Positions 29,511 through 37,403 of a DNA stretch of 64,000 nucleotides are shown piece after piece. Position numbers and translations under genes: made by a program. Numbering within the stretch: position 1 is the first letter of the stretch; the number at the start of each line of letters is the position of its first letter. Origin of the DNA: Sutcliffiella horikoshii. Its GTDB lineage: Bacteria > Bacillota > Bacilli > Bacillales > Bacillaceae_I. The notes beneath the pieces are model-generated. The model did no database searches. It was not told the DNA's origin and was given only the letters and a program-made list of their open reading frames with translations. The stretch spans positions 414,001 through 478,000 of the forward strand of contig NZ_CP082918.1 of assembly GCF_019931755.1 (NCBI RefSeq). The letters run 5' to 3'.

Positions 29511-30674
29511 ATGCAACTGGAAAAATTCATCGACCGCAGAAAAACGCATTCCGTCAAATGGTTCATCGAAGATCAAGATATCATCCCGCTTTGCATCGCA
29601 GATATGGATTTTCAGGTTTCCGAAGAGATTGTCCATGCCATCAGCCAAAAAGCCACGCACGGTATCTACGGCTACAGTACGTTTTGCGCACGCTATTACG
29701 ACGCTGTTGAATACTGGTGGAAAACGCAGTACGACTGGGAGCTGAAGCAGGAATGGATCTCGTTCAGCCCCGGCATTATCCCCGGGATGAACCTTTTGCT
29801 CAAGGCTTTGACTCAACCAGGTGATTCAGTTATTGTGCAGGACCCTGTGTATTATCCTTTCTTTTCTACGATCCAAACACAAGGCTGCACCATCTTGCAC
29901 AATTCCCTCCTCTATTCCGAGGACGGCTATAAAATGGATTTTGATGACTTTGAAGAAAAGGCATCGCAGCCCAATACGAAGGTGTTCATCCTCTGCAGCC
30001 CGCATAATCCAGTTGGAAGAGTGTGGACTCGTGAAGAGTTACGTAAGATTGGAGAGATTTGTGATAAGCATGGAGTAGTGGTCATCTCAGACGAAATGCA
30101 TGGCGACCTCACCTACCCTGGACACAAGCATATTCCATTTGCAAAAGTGCATCCGGATCATCTGGATTTTTCCATCACCTGCGCCGCGCCGAGCAAGACG
30201 TTCAATATCGCAGGAATGCAAAGCTCTATTTTCATCATTCCGAACATGGACATTAAAGAGAAATACGAAACGCTGTTGACTGGATTCGGCCTGATGCGCC
30301 CCAACGCGTTTGCGGTAGAAGGAACCATCGCCGCCTACTATAAAGGGTTGCCGTGGCTGCAAGAGGTGAAGGAATATTTGAATGCTAACTTGGAGTATGT
30401 CTGCACCTATTTAGCAGAACATATTCCTTCTATAAAAGTAGTGAAACCAGAAGCAACCCATCTTATCTGGTTGGACTGTCGCGAACTTGGAATTGCTGCT
30501 GAAGAATTGCATACCTTCTTTTTGGAAAAAGCGGGAGTCCGCCTAGACGAAGGAATGAAATTCGGCGCAGGAGGACAAGGGTTTGAACGTATAAATATCG
30601 CCTGTCCACGTGAGGTGCTGACGGAAGCGCTATTGAGGATTAAGGCCGCTATAAAAGAGATGGAGAACTGCTGA
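29511..30674 (+). CDS. patB: PatB/MalY-type cystathionine beta-lyase (C-S lyase)
   Basis: PLP-dependent fold-type I enzyme, 387 residues, splitting C-S bonds of cystathionine or cysteine conjugates. The PLP lysine is Lys229 in SKTFNIAG; SPHNPVGRVWT binds the cofactor/substrate. AAGGGGAG before the ATG and a 21-nt gap after proS suggest co-transcription with the T-box unit. Because the ergothioneine genes 4 kb away lack a known PLP lyase partner, this enzyme is a possible but unproven substitute. Confidence 0.88.
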   Translation: MQLEKFIDRRKTHSVKWFIEDQDIIPLCIADMDFQVSEEIVHAISQKATHGIYGYSTFCARYYDAVEYWWKTQYDWELKQEWISFSPGIIPGMNLLLKALTQPGDSVIVQDPVYYPFFSTIQTQGCTILHNSLLYSEDGYKMDFDDFEEKASQPNTKVFILCSPHNPVGRVWTREELRKIGEICDKHGVVVISDEMHGDLTYPGHKHIPFAKVHPDHLDFSITCAAPSKTFNIAGMQSSIFIIPNMDIKEKYETLLTGFGLMRPNAFAVEGTIAAYYKGLPWLQEVKEYLNANLEYVCTYLAEHIPSIKVVKPEATHLIWLDCRELGIAAEELHTFFLEKAGVRLDEGMKFGAGGQGFERINIACPREVLTEALLRIKAAIKEMENC

Positions 30675-30698
30675 CGCTAACGTGTCGGCAGTTTTTTT
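30668..30698 (+). terminator. Terminator after patB
   Basis: Stem CTGCTGAC / GTCGGCAG (30668-30675 with 30684-30691; one G-U pair) overlapping the stop codon, then T7. Confidence 0.85.
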
Positions 30699-30702
30699 GG
30701 AG

Positions 30703-30851
30703 ATGAAGACCTCTGGAGTGGAATTTTTGGATGAGAGAGGTCTTCATCGGCGTTATGAAGATCTATGTGCCAAGAAATTTGAGCGAGGGAGGTCTTCATA
30801 GGCGTTATGAAGACCTCTAGGCCAAGTAATCCAACCGGGAGAGGTCTTCAT
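30703..30851. repeat. 52-bp-pitch array G of ATGAAGACCTC palindromes
   Basis: ATGAAGA(C/T)CT starts at 30703, 30755 and 30807; its reverse complement GAGGTCTTCAT starts at 30737, 30789 and 30841. Both series have a pitch of exactly 52 bp. Each direct copy is paired with an inverted one 34 bp later, and GGCGTT fills the join. The array fills the gap between two converging terminators. A one-unit relative is at 58681-58725. Confidence 0.85.
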
Positions 30852-30877
30852 CTATCATAAAACTTCATCTATAAAAA

Positions 30878-30913
30878 CAGAAAAAGCTTAAAGCCCAAAC
30901 GACCCTAAGCTTT
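30878..30913 (-). terminator. Terminator of the PanE-like gene
   Basis: On the minus strand, stem AAAGCTTA / TAAGCTTT (30906-30913 with 30883-30890) followed by TTTCTGTTTTT. Confidence 0.75.
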
Positions 30914-30926
30914 CCAATGCATAACC

Positions 30927-31844
30927 CTATCGTCTTTGCCCCGCATAGATCCGCAAGTTGGCATAAATCTTTTCCAAAGTTGGAGCCGCTATCCCTTTCT
31001 CTTTGGCAATCCCAAGCAGATAGCCATAAAAATGATCAGCCTCTACAGACAATCCTTTTTCCATGTCACGCTGCATCGACGATTTCATCCCTGCTTCGAT
31101 GGAATGAAGCTTATCCCAGTTTCCACCCACAATATTATTTGCAAGCGGAGCATCTACACTTTTCATAATGCCAGCAGCTTCCTCCAAAGTCAGTTTGATG
31201 GTATCCGCACCAAACTCATCCTCCCGAATCGGGCCGATTGGGGAACGGAACAATGTCGTGACCCCTGCCAAGGTGGCGATGAATAGGTACTTATGCCACA
31301 TCGCTTGATGGATGTTCTCGGATAGGAAAAAGTTGGCTTTGGTGCCACCGAAAGCTTTAACGAGCTTCTCAACCCGTCCTGACTTTCCACCATCTAGTTC
31401 ACCGAAAACAAGATCATGAATGGTACTCGTCTGTATGATCGCACCCTGTTCATCCAAGGTAGATTCAACAAAGCAAAGTCCACCAATCACGTTTGACTCG
31501 TTGATGGCCGCACTTAATTTTTCCATATGTGCTATCCCGTTTAGTAATGGGACAATGATCGTGTCCGGTCCGACATAACTTCTGAAGTCCTCTACCGCAG
31601 AGTCCAAATGATAGGCTTTCATCGATAATAAAATGACGTCATACTGTTCCGCCTTTTCTCCACTAACCAGTAGCTTTGGTTTTAGTGTGATATCACCATG
31701 AGCGCTTTTGATGACAAGACCGGTCTCTTCCAGTTGCTTTTTCCGCTTCTCCCGCACAAGGAACGTTACATCCTCACCTTTTTCCAATAAACGTCCGCCA
31801 AAATATCCACCAACGGCACCCGCACCGACAACGAGTATCTTCAC
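30927..31844 (-). CDS. 2-dehydropantoate 2-reductase family protein
   Basis: Ketopantoate-reductase-like NADPH oxidoreductase, 305 residues. N-terminal Rossmann motif VVGAGAVGGYFGGRL (GxGxxG) and the C-terminal ApbA helical domain with SSMQRDMEKG (the substrate-binding SSM(Q)xD motif). GTG start with AAGGAGGG upstream. In Bacillus several paralogues exist (panE, ylbQ and others) and not all reduce ketopantoate, so the substrate is unsure. Single-gene unit on the minus strand. Confidence 0.82.
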   Translation of the reverse strand: MKILVVGAGAVGGYFGGRLLEKGEDVTFLVREKRKKQLEETGLVIKSAHGDITLKPKLLVSGEKAEQYDVILLSMKAYHLDSAVEDFRSYVGPDTIIVPLLNGIAHMEKLSAAINESNVIGGLCFVESTLDEQGAIIQTSTIHDLVFGELDGGKSGRVEKLVKAFGGTKANFFLSENIHQAMWHKYLFIATLAGVTTLFRSPIGPIREDEFGADTIKLTLEEAAGIMKSVDAPLANNIVGGNWDKLHSIEAGMKSSMQRDMEKGLSVEADHFYGYLLGIAKEKGIAAPTLEKIYANLRIYAGQRR

Positions 31845-31975
31845 CTGCGATCCCTCCTTGTTATGTATGGCTTCATTGTAACAGGTTTGGAGAAAAATTT
31901 GGCAAGGAATGCATTTGTCTCACTTAGTTCAAAAATTTGGTATATTAAAAGAAAAGAAAAATAGGAGACCACACA

Positions 31976-32002
31976 ATGAATCTACTGGAACACAACATAT
32001 AA
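31976..32002 (+). CDS. Possible 8-residue leader peptide upstream of methyltransferase gene
   Basis: ATAGGAG precedes an ATG at a proper distance; the frame encodes MNLLEHNI and stops. It is followed by a small hairpin CCGC-ATTC-GCGG and ACCTCC, which is complementary to the GGAGG before the methyltransferase start at 32072. That arrangement resembles translational attenuation, but another frame across the same bases is also open and could be a gene remnant. Weak support. Confidence 0.25.
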   Translation: MNLLEHNI

Positions 32003-32071
32003 AACCGCATTCGCGGACCTCCAAGCCTATCAGGCACAGCTACTGAATTTTAAAAAATGGAGGGTAACTAT

Positions 32072-32833
32072 ATGAAAACTGATCAACTTTTTCAACTCTA
32101 TTTAAAAGAGGCAGAAACCGATTTTTCCGGATGGGATTTTTCCCACATAACTGAAACTGGCCGTCTTGCATCAGGTATGCTTTCCTGGTCATATGGCAGC
32201 ATGGCGAAAACCTTTATGGCAGACGCCACTTCCATCCTCGACATGGGAACAGGTGGAGGAGAGCTGCTCTCCAAGTTGCAGCCATTTCCGCAATCTGTTT
32301 GTGCAACCGAGGGATACAAACCTAACTATCCTATTGCAAAAGAAAGACTGGAACCACTCGGTGTACAGGTGGTAGAAGTGGAGTCGGACAACCTACTGTC
32401 TTTTCCAGACAAGCACTTTGACCTGATTATCAACAAACACGAGGAGTACGATCCGAGCGAGGTTAAAAGAGTTCTGCAAGAGGGGGGAACTTTTTTGACC
32501 CAGCAAGTCGGCTGGAGCGACTGCCAAGACATCAACCGACTACTTGGTGCTCCGATTAATGAAGAGTATGCGCATTGGAATCTTGAATTTGCAAAAAAAC
32601 AATTGGAAGAACACGATTTCATGGTTCTTCTCAGTAAACAGGAATTCCCGCTGCAGCGCTTTTACGATATCGGTGCACTTATCTACTATTTGAAGGCTAT
32701 TCCGTGGCAGGTGGTAGATTTCAGTGTGGAAGATTACCTGGATCCCTTGTATGAGCTTCATCTGAAAATAAAGCGGGAAGGGTATTTGGATATCAGGCAG
32801 GACCGGTTTTTATTGAAGGCGGTAGGAAAATAA
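32072..32833 (+). CDS. Class I SAM-dependent methyltransferase
   Basis: 253-residue methyltransferase of unknown substrate. Start ATG 32072 follows GGAGGG (32059-32064); an in-frame ATG at 32057 would include that ribosome site. Motif I is ILDMGTGGGELL, the acidic strand is ATEGYKPN, and motif IV-like FDLIINKHEEYDP precedes VLQEGGTFLTQQVG. Such Bacillus proteins usually act on small molecules. Upstream leader features are described separately. Confidence 0.82.
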   Translation: MKTDQLFQLYLKEAETDFSGWDFSHITETGRLASGMLSWSYGSMAKTFMADATSILDMGTGGGELLSKLQPFPQSVCATEGYKPNYPIAKERLEPLGVQVVEVESDNLLSFPDKHFDLIINKHEEYDPSEVKRVLQEGGTFLTQQVGWSDCQDINRLLGAPINEEYAHWNLEFAKKQLEEHDFMVLLSKQEFPLQRFYDIGALIYYLKAIPWQVVDFSVEDYLDPLYELHLKIKREGYLDIRQDRFLLKAVGK

Positions 32834-32868
32834 CAAGGTAATATAGGGTTTGTCGAACTGTGTCGTTT

Positions 32869-32994
32869 GGCATGTATTGTATTATCTTTGGATTGTATTT
32901 TGGTAGAAACGGACAGTAAATACTTGGACTTGGATGGTATTTGCCGCAGTTCCGACAGTAAATGTCTCTGTTTGGACAGTAAGCGGATAAATCT
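32869..32994. repeat. Phased array F: six 21-bp units (GGACAGTAA family)
   Basis: Units start at 32869, 32890, 32911, 32932, 32953 and 32974, exactly 21 bp apart. Heads are GGCATGTAT, GGATTGTAT, GGACAGTAA, GGATGGTAT, CGACAGTAA and GGACAGTAA; tails are variable, often ending in T-runs. The last tail contains GCGGATAAATCT, found again in array E at 34261. It occupies the gap between the methyltransferase and serine hydrolase genes. Confidence 0.85.
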
Positions 32995-33124
32995 CTCCGT
33001 AATGATGCGAAAGTTACCACCTTAATTGCCTAAATAGTGTGATAATATAGTTATTGAGTCCTTAACCGCATATATATTGTCACCCGTCCCCCGAGTCAAA
33101 AGGATATAAAGGGGTTTAATCTCA

Positions 33125-34144
33125 GTGAAATTGAAAAACGTAGATTTAGAAACAATCTTAGCTGACAAGGCAAAGGAAATAGACTTTTCAGGTGTTGTTC
33201 ATGTGGAGAACCGCACTGGAATGATCCATGCCAGTGCCCATGGCTTCTCCAACCGGTCAGAGTCCATTCCCAACACGATCAATACCAGATTTGGAATTGC
33301 TTCAGGCTGCAAGCTTTTCACGGCGATAGGTATATGTCAGTTGGTAGAGAATGGATCCATAGCGTTCCATTCCAAACTAAGCAATTTGTTAGATCATTCT
33401 TTCCCTCATTTTGGTGGAGAGGTTACGGTCCACCATCTGTTGACACACTCATCTGGTATTCCTGATTATTTTGACGAGGAAGTTATGGATGATTTTGAAG
33501 AGCTTTGGGTGAAAAATCCAATGTATCATATGAAGAGGTTGGAGGATTTCCTCCCGTTGTTCCAGGATCAACAGATGAAATTCAACCCTGGTGAAAAATT
33601 CCACTACAATAATGCCGGCTATATAGTATTGGGGTTAATCATTGAAAAGGTAGCGGGAACTCCTTTTTCTGATTATGTGGAGGAGTACATCTTCAAGCCG
33701 GCACGAATGCAAGACTCTGGTTACTTCTCTTTAGATTGTCTGCCTGCTAAGACGGCACTTGGGTATATCGATAAAGAAGATGGTTCCTGGAAAACCAACA
33801 GCTACTCCATCCCGATAAAAGGCGGGGCTGATGGTGGAGCCTATGTTACGGCAGGGGACATGGCGAAACTTTGGCAGTCCCTAATGAACGGAGAGCTAGT
33901 AAACAAAGAAATGCTCACTAAAATGACGACACCATGGATTCAAACGGATAACGGTTACTATGGATATGGAATTTGGATCGAGAAAGCCGAAGACAAAATA
34001 GTAAAATATCATGTGATGGGCTATGATCCGGGCGTAAGCTTTGCGTCTGGTTATTACGCGGATTCAGAAATGATTGTTGTAATCCCGTCCAATAAGGAAA
34101 GAGGTCCGCACAAGCTGATGTACTTGCTTGAGGACCATATTTAA
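33125..34144 (+). CDS. Serine hydrolase of the beta-lactamase/penicillin-binding family (class C-like)
   Basis: 339 residues, PF00144-type fold. The SxxK motif is Ser60-Gly-Cys-Lys63 (GIASGCKLF) and the YxN motif is Tyr161-Asn-Asn163 (FHYNNAGY); HLLTHSSGIPDY is a family signature. No signal peptide, so it is probably a cytosolic esterase or peptidase rather than a secreted beta-lactamase. GTG start at 33125 with AAAGGGG 12 nt upstream. It is bracketed by arrays F and E. Confidence 0.85.
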   Translation: MKLKNVDLETILADKAKEIDFSGVVHVENRTGMIHASAHGFSNRSESIPNTINTRFGIASGCKLFTAIGICQLVENGSIAFHSKLSNLLDHSFPHFGGEVTVHHLLTHSSGIPDYFDEEVMDDFEELWVKNPMYHMKRLEDFLPLFQDQQMKFNPGEKFHYNNAGYIVLGLIIEKVAGTPFSDYVEEYIFKPARMQDSGYFSLDCLPAKTALGYIDKEDGSWKTNSYSIPIKGGADGGAYVTAGDMAKLWQSLMNGELVNKEMLTKMTTPWIQTDNGYYGYGIWIEKAEDKIVKYHVMGYDPGVSFASGYYADSEMIVVIPSNKERGPHKLMYLLEDHI

Positions 34145-34242
34145 ATAAGGAGGGAGGCATACCTGTTAGTTGCGGGTATGTCTTTTTTAATATTTCTAAG
34201 TGTCGATTTTTGTCGAATGACGGTTATTTAGGCAAAAGTAGT

Positions 34243-34290
34243 GGATAAAATGAAAAAGTCGCGGATAAATCTAAAAGTTGTTGGATAAAT
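34243..34290. repeat. Phased array E: three 20-bp units (GTGGATAAA family)
   Basis: GGATAAA begins at 34243, 34263 and 34283, a constant 20-bp pitch; the flanking AAAAGTNG is also repeated. The unit at 34261 shares GCGGATAAATCT with array F. The rest of this 335-bp gene-free stretch (34145-34479) is pyrimidine-rich with no gene, then the SigB-like promoter. Confidence 0.7.
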
Positions 34291-34408
34291 GTAAAGATTA
34301 CCTTGAAATTCTCATATGTATGGCTGTACAACCTCAAAACTCTCTGTGTCCCTCCCACCCTTCACAATCTCTTAACCAAAACATCACCTAACAAATCTAT
34401 CTTTTTAC

Positions 34409-34433
34409 GTTTCAATTTCCTTTAATAGGGTAA
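34409..34433 (+). promoter_or_regulatory. SigB-like promoter of the ergothioneine operon
   Basis: GTTTCA (34409-34414), 13-bp spacer, GGGTAA (34428-34433), 46 bp before the first start codon. Fits GTTTAA-N12-14-GGGTAT with two mismatches and correct spacing. No good SigA promoter is seen in this gap. Confidence 0.6.
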
Positions 34434-34479
34434 AGAGTAATATTTTCAACTCACTCAACCAAAAGGAGGAACACCCCAC

Positions 34480-35106
34480 ATGACAAAAGCACTTTTCCTT
34501 AATTGTTCACTCAAATCTTCCAACGAAGAATCTAATACAGAAGCACTGATGAAAGAGGTCATCAAGCATTTCAACAGAGAATACGTAGAATCCGAAATCG
34601 TGAGGATAGCAGATTACAACATAAAATTCGGTGTCAGCGAGGATGAGGGCTATGGCGATGAGTGGCCGGAAGTGTTCAACAAGGTGATGCGTGCGGACAT
34701 CATCATCATTGGAACACCGCTGTGGATCGGTGAGAAGAGCAGTGTCGCGACGATGGTGATGGAGCGGCTTTATGGCGGAAGTGGACTAACGAATGATAAA
34801 GGGCAATATATTTACTATAACAAGGTGGGAGGTGTGGTCATAACAGGAAACGAGGACGGCGCGAAGCATGCGGCATCATCCATTCTTTACGGATTGACGC
34901 ATATGGGCTTTACGATTCCGCCGAATGTGGATACATACTGGGTTGGCGAAGCGGGACCGGGATCGTCGTATATGGAAGCGGAAGGACATAAAAATGATTT
35001 CACGATGGAGCATGCCAAGATCATGGCCTATAACCTGATGCATTTCGCCAATATGCTAAAAGAAAATCCAATCCCTGCAGAGGGTAATGTAGTCGAACAA
35101 AGCTAG
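34480..35106 (+). CDS. Flavodoxin-like NAD(P)H-dependent oxidoreductase
   Basis: 208-residue flavodoxin-fold protein of the NADPH-dependent FMN reductase group. N-terminal LFLNCSLKSSNEESNTEALM is the phosphate-binding loop of FMN; IIIGTPLWIGEKSS and YYNKVGGVVITGNEDGAKH complete the flavin site. AAAGGAGGAAC precedes the ATG. It lies 24 nt before egtB in a three-gene operon, so it may supply electrons or remove a by-product in ergothioneine metabolism; that role is inferred from position only. Confidence 0.82.
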   Translation: MTKALFLNCSLKSSNEESNTEALMKEVIKHFNREYVESEIVRIADYNIKFGVSEDEGYGDEWPEVFNKVMRADIIIIGTPLWIGEKSSVATMVMERLYGGSGLTNDKGQYIYYNKVGGVVITGNEDGAKHAASSILYGLTHMGFTIPPNVDTYWVGEAGPGSSYMEAEGHKNDFTMEHAKIMAYNLMHFANMLKENPIPAEGNVVEQS

Positions 35107-35130
35107 AATCCAATAAAAGGGGCGGTATCC

Positions 35131-36393
35131 ATGGAAACACAAACGATAAAATCATTATCTCAACGATTTATGAATGTGCGTGACCTCACCATGAAGCTTG
35201 TTCAACCATTAGAAACAGAGGATTTCATTATTCAATCACATCCAGATGTCAGCCCGCCGAAATGGCATCTGGCTCATACCACCTGGTTCTTTGAGCGTTT
35301 TGTTCTCAAAGAGTATTTCGAGAACTACCGAGAATTCCATCCAAGGTACGATTTTCTTTTTAATTCCTATTACGAGACGGTTGGGCCATTTCAGCCAAGG
35401 CATCAACGCGGCGTCCTCTCAAGACCAAGCATCCAAGATATTTTCCAATACCGCAGTTTTATCAATAATTATATCGTGGACCTGCTCGAGCAACACGAGG
35501 AGACCAAGTCCGAACAGACTGACAAAATTCATAGCCTCATAGAAATTGGCATGCAGCACGAACAGCAACACCAAGAGCTAATCTTGATGGATGTAAAATA
35601 TAACTTTTTCGTTAATCCGTTGCACCCTGTTTACAAAGAATCCAAACCCACCCCATCCCAAAAAAGAGAACTATCCTTCCACACCTACGATGGAGGCCTC
35701 GTTGAAATCGGTCATAACGGTGATGGCTTTGCTTTTGACAATGAAAGCCCGAACCATAAAGTGTGGCTTGAGCCGTTTAAGCTGGCTGATCAGCCTGTCA
35801 CGAATGGAGAGTACCTGGAATTCATCGAAGCGGGCGGGTATCAGAAGCCTTATTACTGGCTTTCCGACGGCTGGAATACGGTCAAAAAGAATGACTGGCA
35901 GGCTCCGCTTTACTGGAGTAAGGATGATGGCGAATGGTCCATTTTTACGCTCGCAGGCAAGAAGAAGCTCAATCACCATGAGCCAGTTGTCCATGTCAGC
36001 TTCTATGAGGCGGATGCCTTCAGCAGATGGAGAGGCAAGCGTCTCCCGACAGAAGCGGAATGGGAGCATGCGGCAAGGGACCTGGAGATAAAAGGGAACA
36101 CGATGGACACCGGCACCTATCAACCTGCCGCATCCAATCAATCTGCCGGCTCCAAGATGTTTGGCGATGTGTGGGAATGGACGGCAAGCGCCTACTCGCC
36201 ATACCCGGGCAGCAAGCCGCTTGAAGGGGCACTTGGCGAATACAATGCTAAATTCATGTGCAATCAGATGGTGCTGCGCGGCGGATCCTGTGCCACACCG
36301 CAGGACCATATCCGCAATACCTACCGTAACTTCTTCCCGGCTGACAAACGCTGGCAGTTCAGCGGATTCCGATTGGCGGAGGATGCGCTATGA
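35131..36393 (+). CDS. egtB: Ergothioneine biosynthesis sulfoxide synthase EgtB
   Basis: Non-heme iron enzyme joining hercynine to a cysteine-containing thiol with oxygen. 420 residues: N-terminal DinB-like helical domain with HLAHT (46-50) and the HEQQH motif (His143, His147), which supply the iron-binding histidines, and a C-terminal formylglycine-generating-enzyme-like domain (WRGKRLPTEAEWEHAAR; FGDVWEWTASAY; RNFFPADKRWQFSGFRLA). Its stop overlaps the egtD start (ATGA), so the two are coupled. No egtA or egtC is nearby, so the thiol donor (cysteine or gamma-glutamylcysteine) is unknown. Confidence 0.93.
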   Translation: METQTIKSLSQRFMNVRDLTMKLVQPLETEDFIIQSHPDVSPPKWHLAHTTWFFERFVLKEYFENYREFHPRYDFLFNSYYETVGPFQPRHQRGVLSRPSIQDIFQYRSFINNYIVDLLEQHEETKSEQTDKIHSLIEIGMQHEQQHQELILMDVKYNFFVNPLHPVYKESKPTPSQKRELSFHTYDGGLVEIGHNGDGFAFDNESPNHKVWLEPFKLADQPVTNGEYLEFIEAGGYQKPYYWLSDGWNTVKKNDWQAPLYWSKDDGEWSIFTLAGKKKLNHHEPVVHVSFYEADAFSRWRGKRLPTEAEWEHAARDLEIKGNTMDTGTYQPAASNQSAGSKMFGDVWEWTASAYSPYPGSKPLEGALGEYNAKFMCNQMVLRGGSCATPQDHIRNTYRNFFPADKRWQFSGFRLAEDAL

Positions 36394-37352
36394 GATTATT
36401 AGAAAATAATATTCAGAGCTATGATTTTTATATAGAAAAAGAGAACATGCGGGCTGAAATCGTAAAAGGGCTCTCAGCTCCAGTGAAAACAATCTCGTCC
36501 AAGTTTTTATATGACCACAGGGGATCAGAGTTATTTGAGATGATAACAGAGCTTGAGGAGTATTATCCGACGCGGACGGAAATGAAGATTTTCAACGAAA
36601 AGATCCAGGAAATTACGGTGGCTGTGGGTAACGTCCACACTTTGATTGAATATGGCAGTGGAAGCAGCAACAAAATTAAGGCGTTGCTTCACAATTTTGC
36701 AAGTCTTAAAGAATATGTGCCCATTGATATCTCTCGGGACTTTCTTTTCCAATCTAGCCTAGAGCTTGCGATGCAGTTTCCACATATCACGATAAAAGCG
36801 GTTTGTGGAGATTATACGGCTCCGCTGACCTTGCCGTTAGAGGCGAATGGCAAAAAGGTGATTTTCTTCCCGGGGTCTACCATCGGAAACTTTGAGCCGG
36901 TGGAGGTACGGAATTTCCTGATGAAGTCAGCTAAGCTTTTAGACGAAGGGGATGGCTTCCTCATTGGTGTTGACACGAAAAAGGACACTGAAATACTGGA
37001 ACGTGCCTACGATGACGCGAAGGGTGTTACGGCTGCTTTCAATCTTAATCTCCTGACAAGACTGAACAGGGAGCTTGGGGGGAATTTTAACGAAGAGCAG
37101 TTCGAACATCTTGCCTATTATAACGAGGAAAAAGGTCGTATTGAAATGCACCTCGAAAGTCAACGTAATCAACTAGTAACCATTGGAGATCATGAGTTTT
37201 CTTTCCTAGAAGGCGAAACCATTCACACGGAAAACTCCTACAAATATTCGATTGGTCAGTTCCAAACGATGGCATTGGAATGCGGATTCAGGCCTAGCAA
37301 AGTGTGGACGGATGACGAAGAGAAATTCAGTGTGCATTATTTAGAAAAATAA
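36390..37352 (+). CDS. egtD: L-histidine N(alpha)-methyltransferase EgtD
   Basis: Trimethylates histidine to hercynine with SAM, the first ergothioneine step. 320 residues, normal length. LYDHRGSELFEMITELEEYYPTR-type start region (split here as LYDHRGSELF and ELEEYYPTRTE), SAM loop IEYGSGSSNK, and FFPGSTIGNFEP are the family signatures. Translationally coupled to egtB by a 4-nt overlap and followed by a bidirectional terminator. Confidence 0.95.
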   Translation: MRLLENNIQSYDFYIEKENMRAEIVKGLSAPVKTISSKFLYDHRGSELFEMITELEEYYPTRTEMKIFNEKIQEITVAVGNVHTLIEYGSGSSNKIKALLHNFASLKEYVPIDISRDFLFQSSLELAMQFPHITIKAVCGDYTAPLTLPLEANGKKVIFFPGSTIGNFEPVEVRNFLMKSAKLLDEGDGFLIGVDTKKDTEILERAYDDAKGVTAAFNLNLLTRLNRELGGNFNEEQFEHLAYYNEEKGRIEMHLESQRNQLVTIGDHEFSFLEGETIHTENSYKYSIGQFQTMALECGFRPSKVWTDDEEKFSVHYLEK

Positions 37353-37357
37353 ACGTA

Positions 37358-37396
37358 AAAAAACAGTGCCAACTGTAGAATCGGCACTGTTTTTTC
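37358..37396. terminator. Bidirectional terminator between egtD and the protease gene
   Basis: Perfect stem AAACAGTGCC / GGCACTGTTT (37361-37370 with 37383-37392), flanked by A7 on the left and T6 on the right, so it can end both converging transcripts. Confidence 0.92.
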
Positions 37397-37403
37397 ATTT
37401 TAA

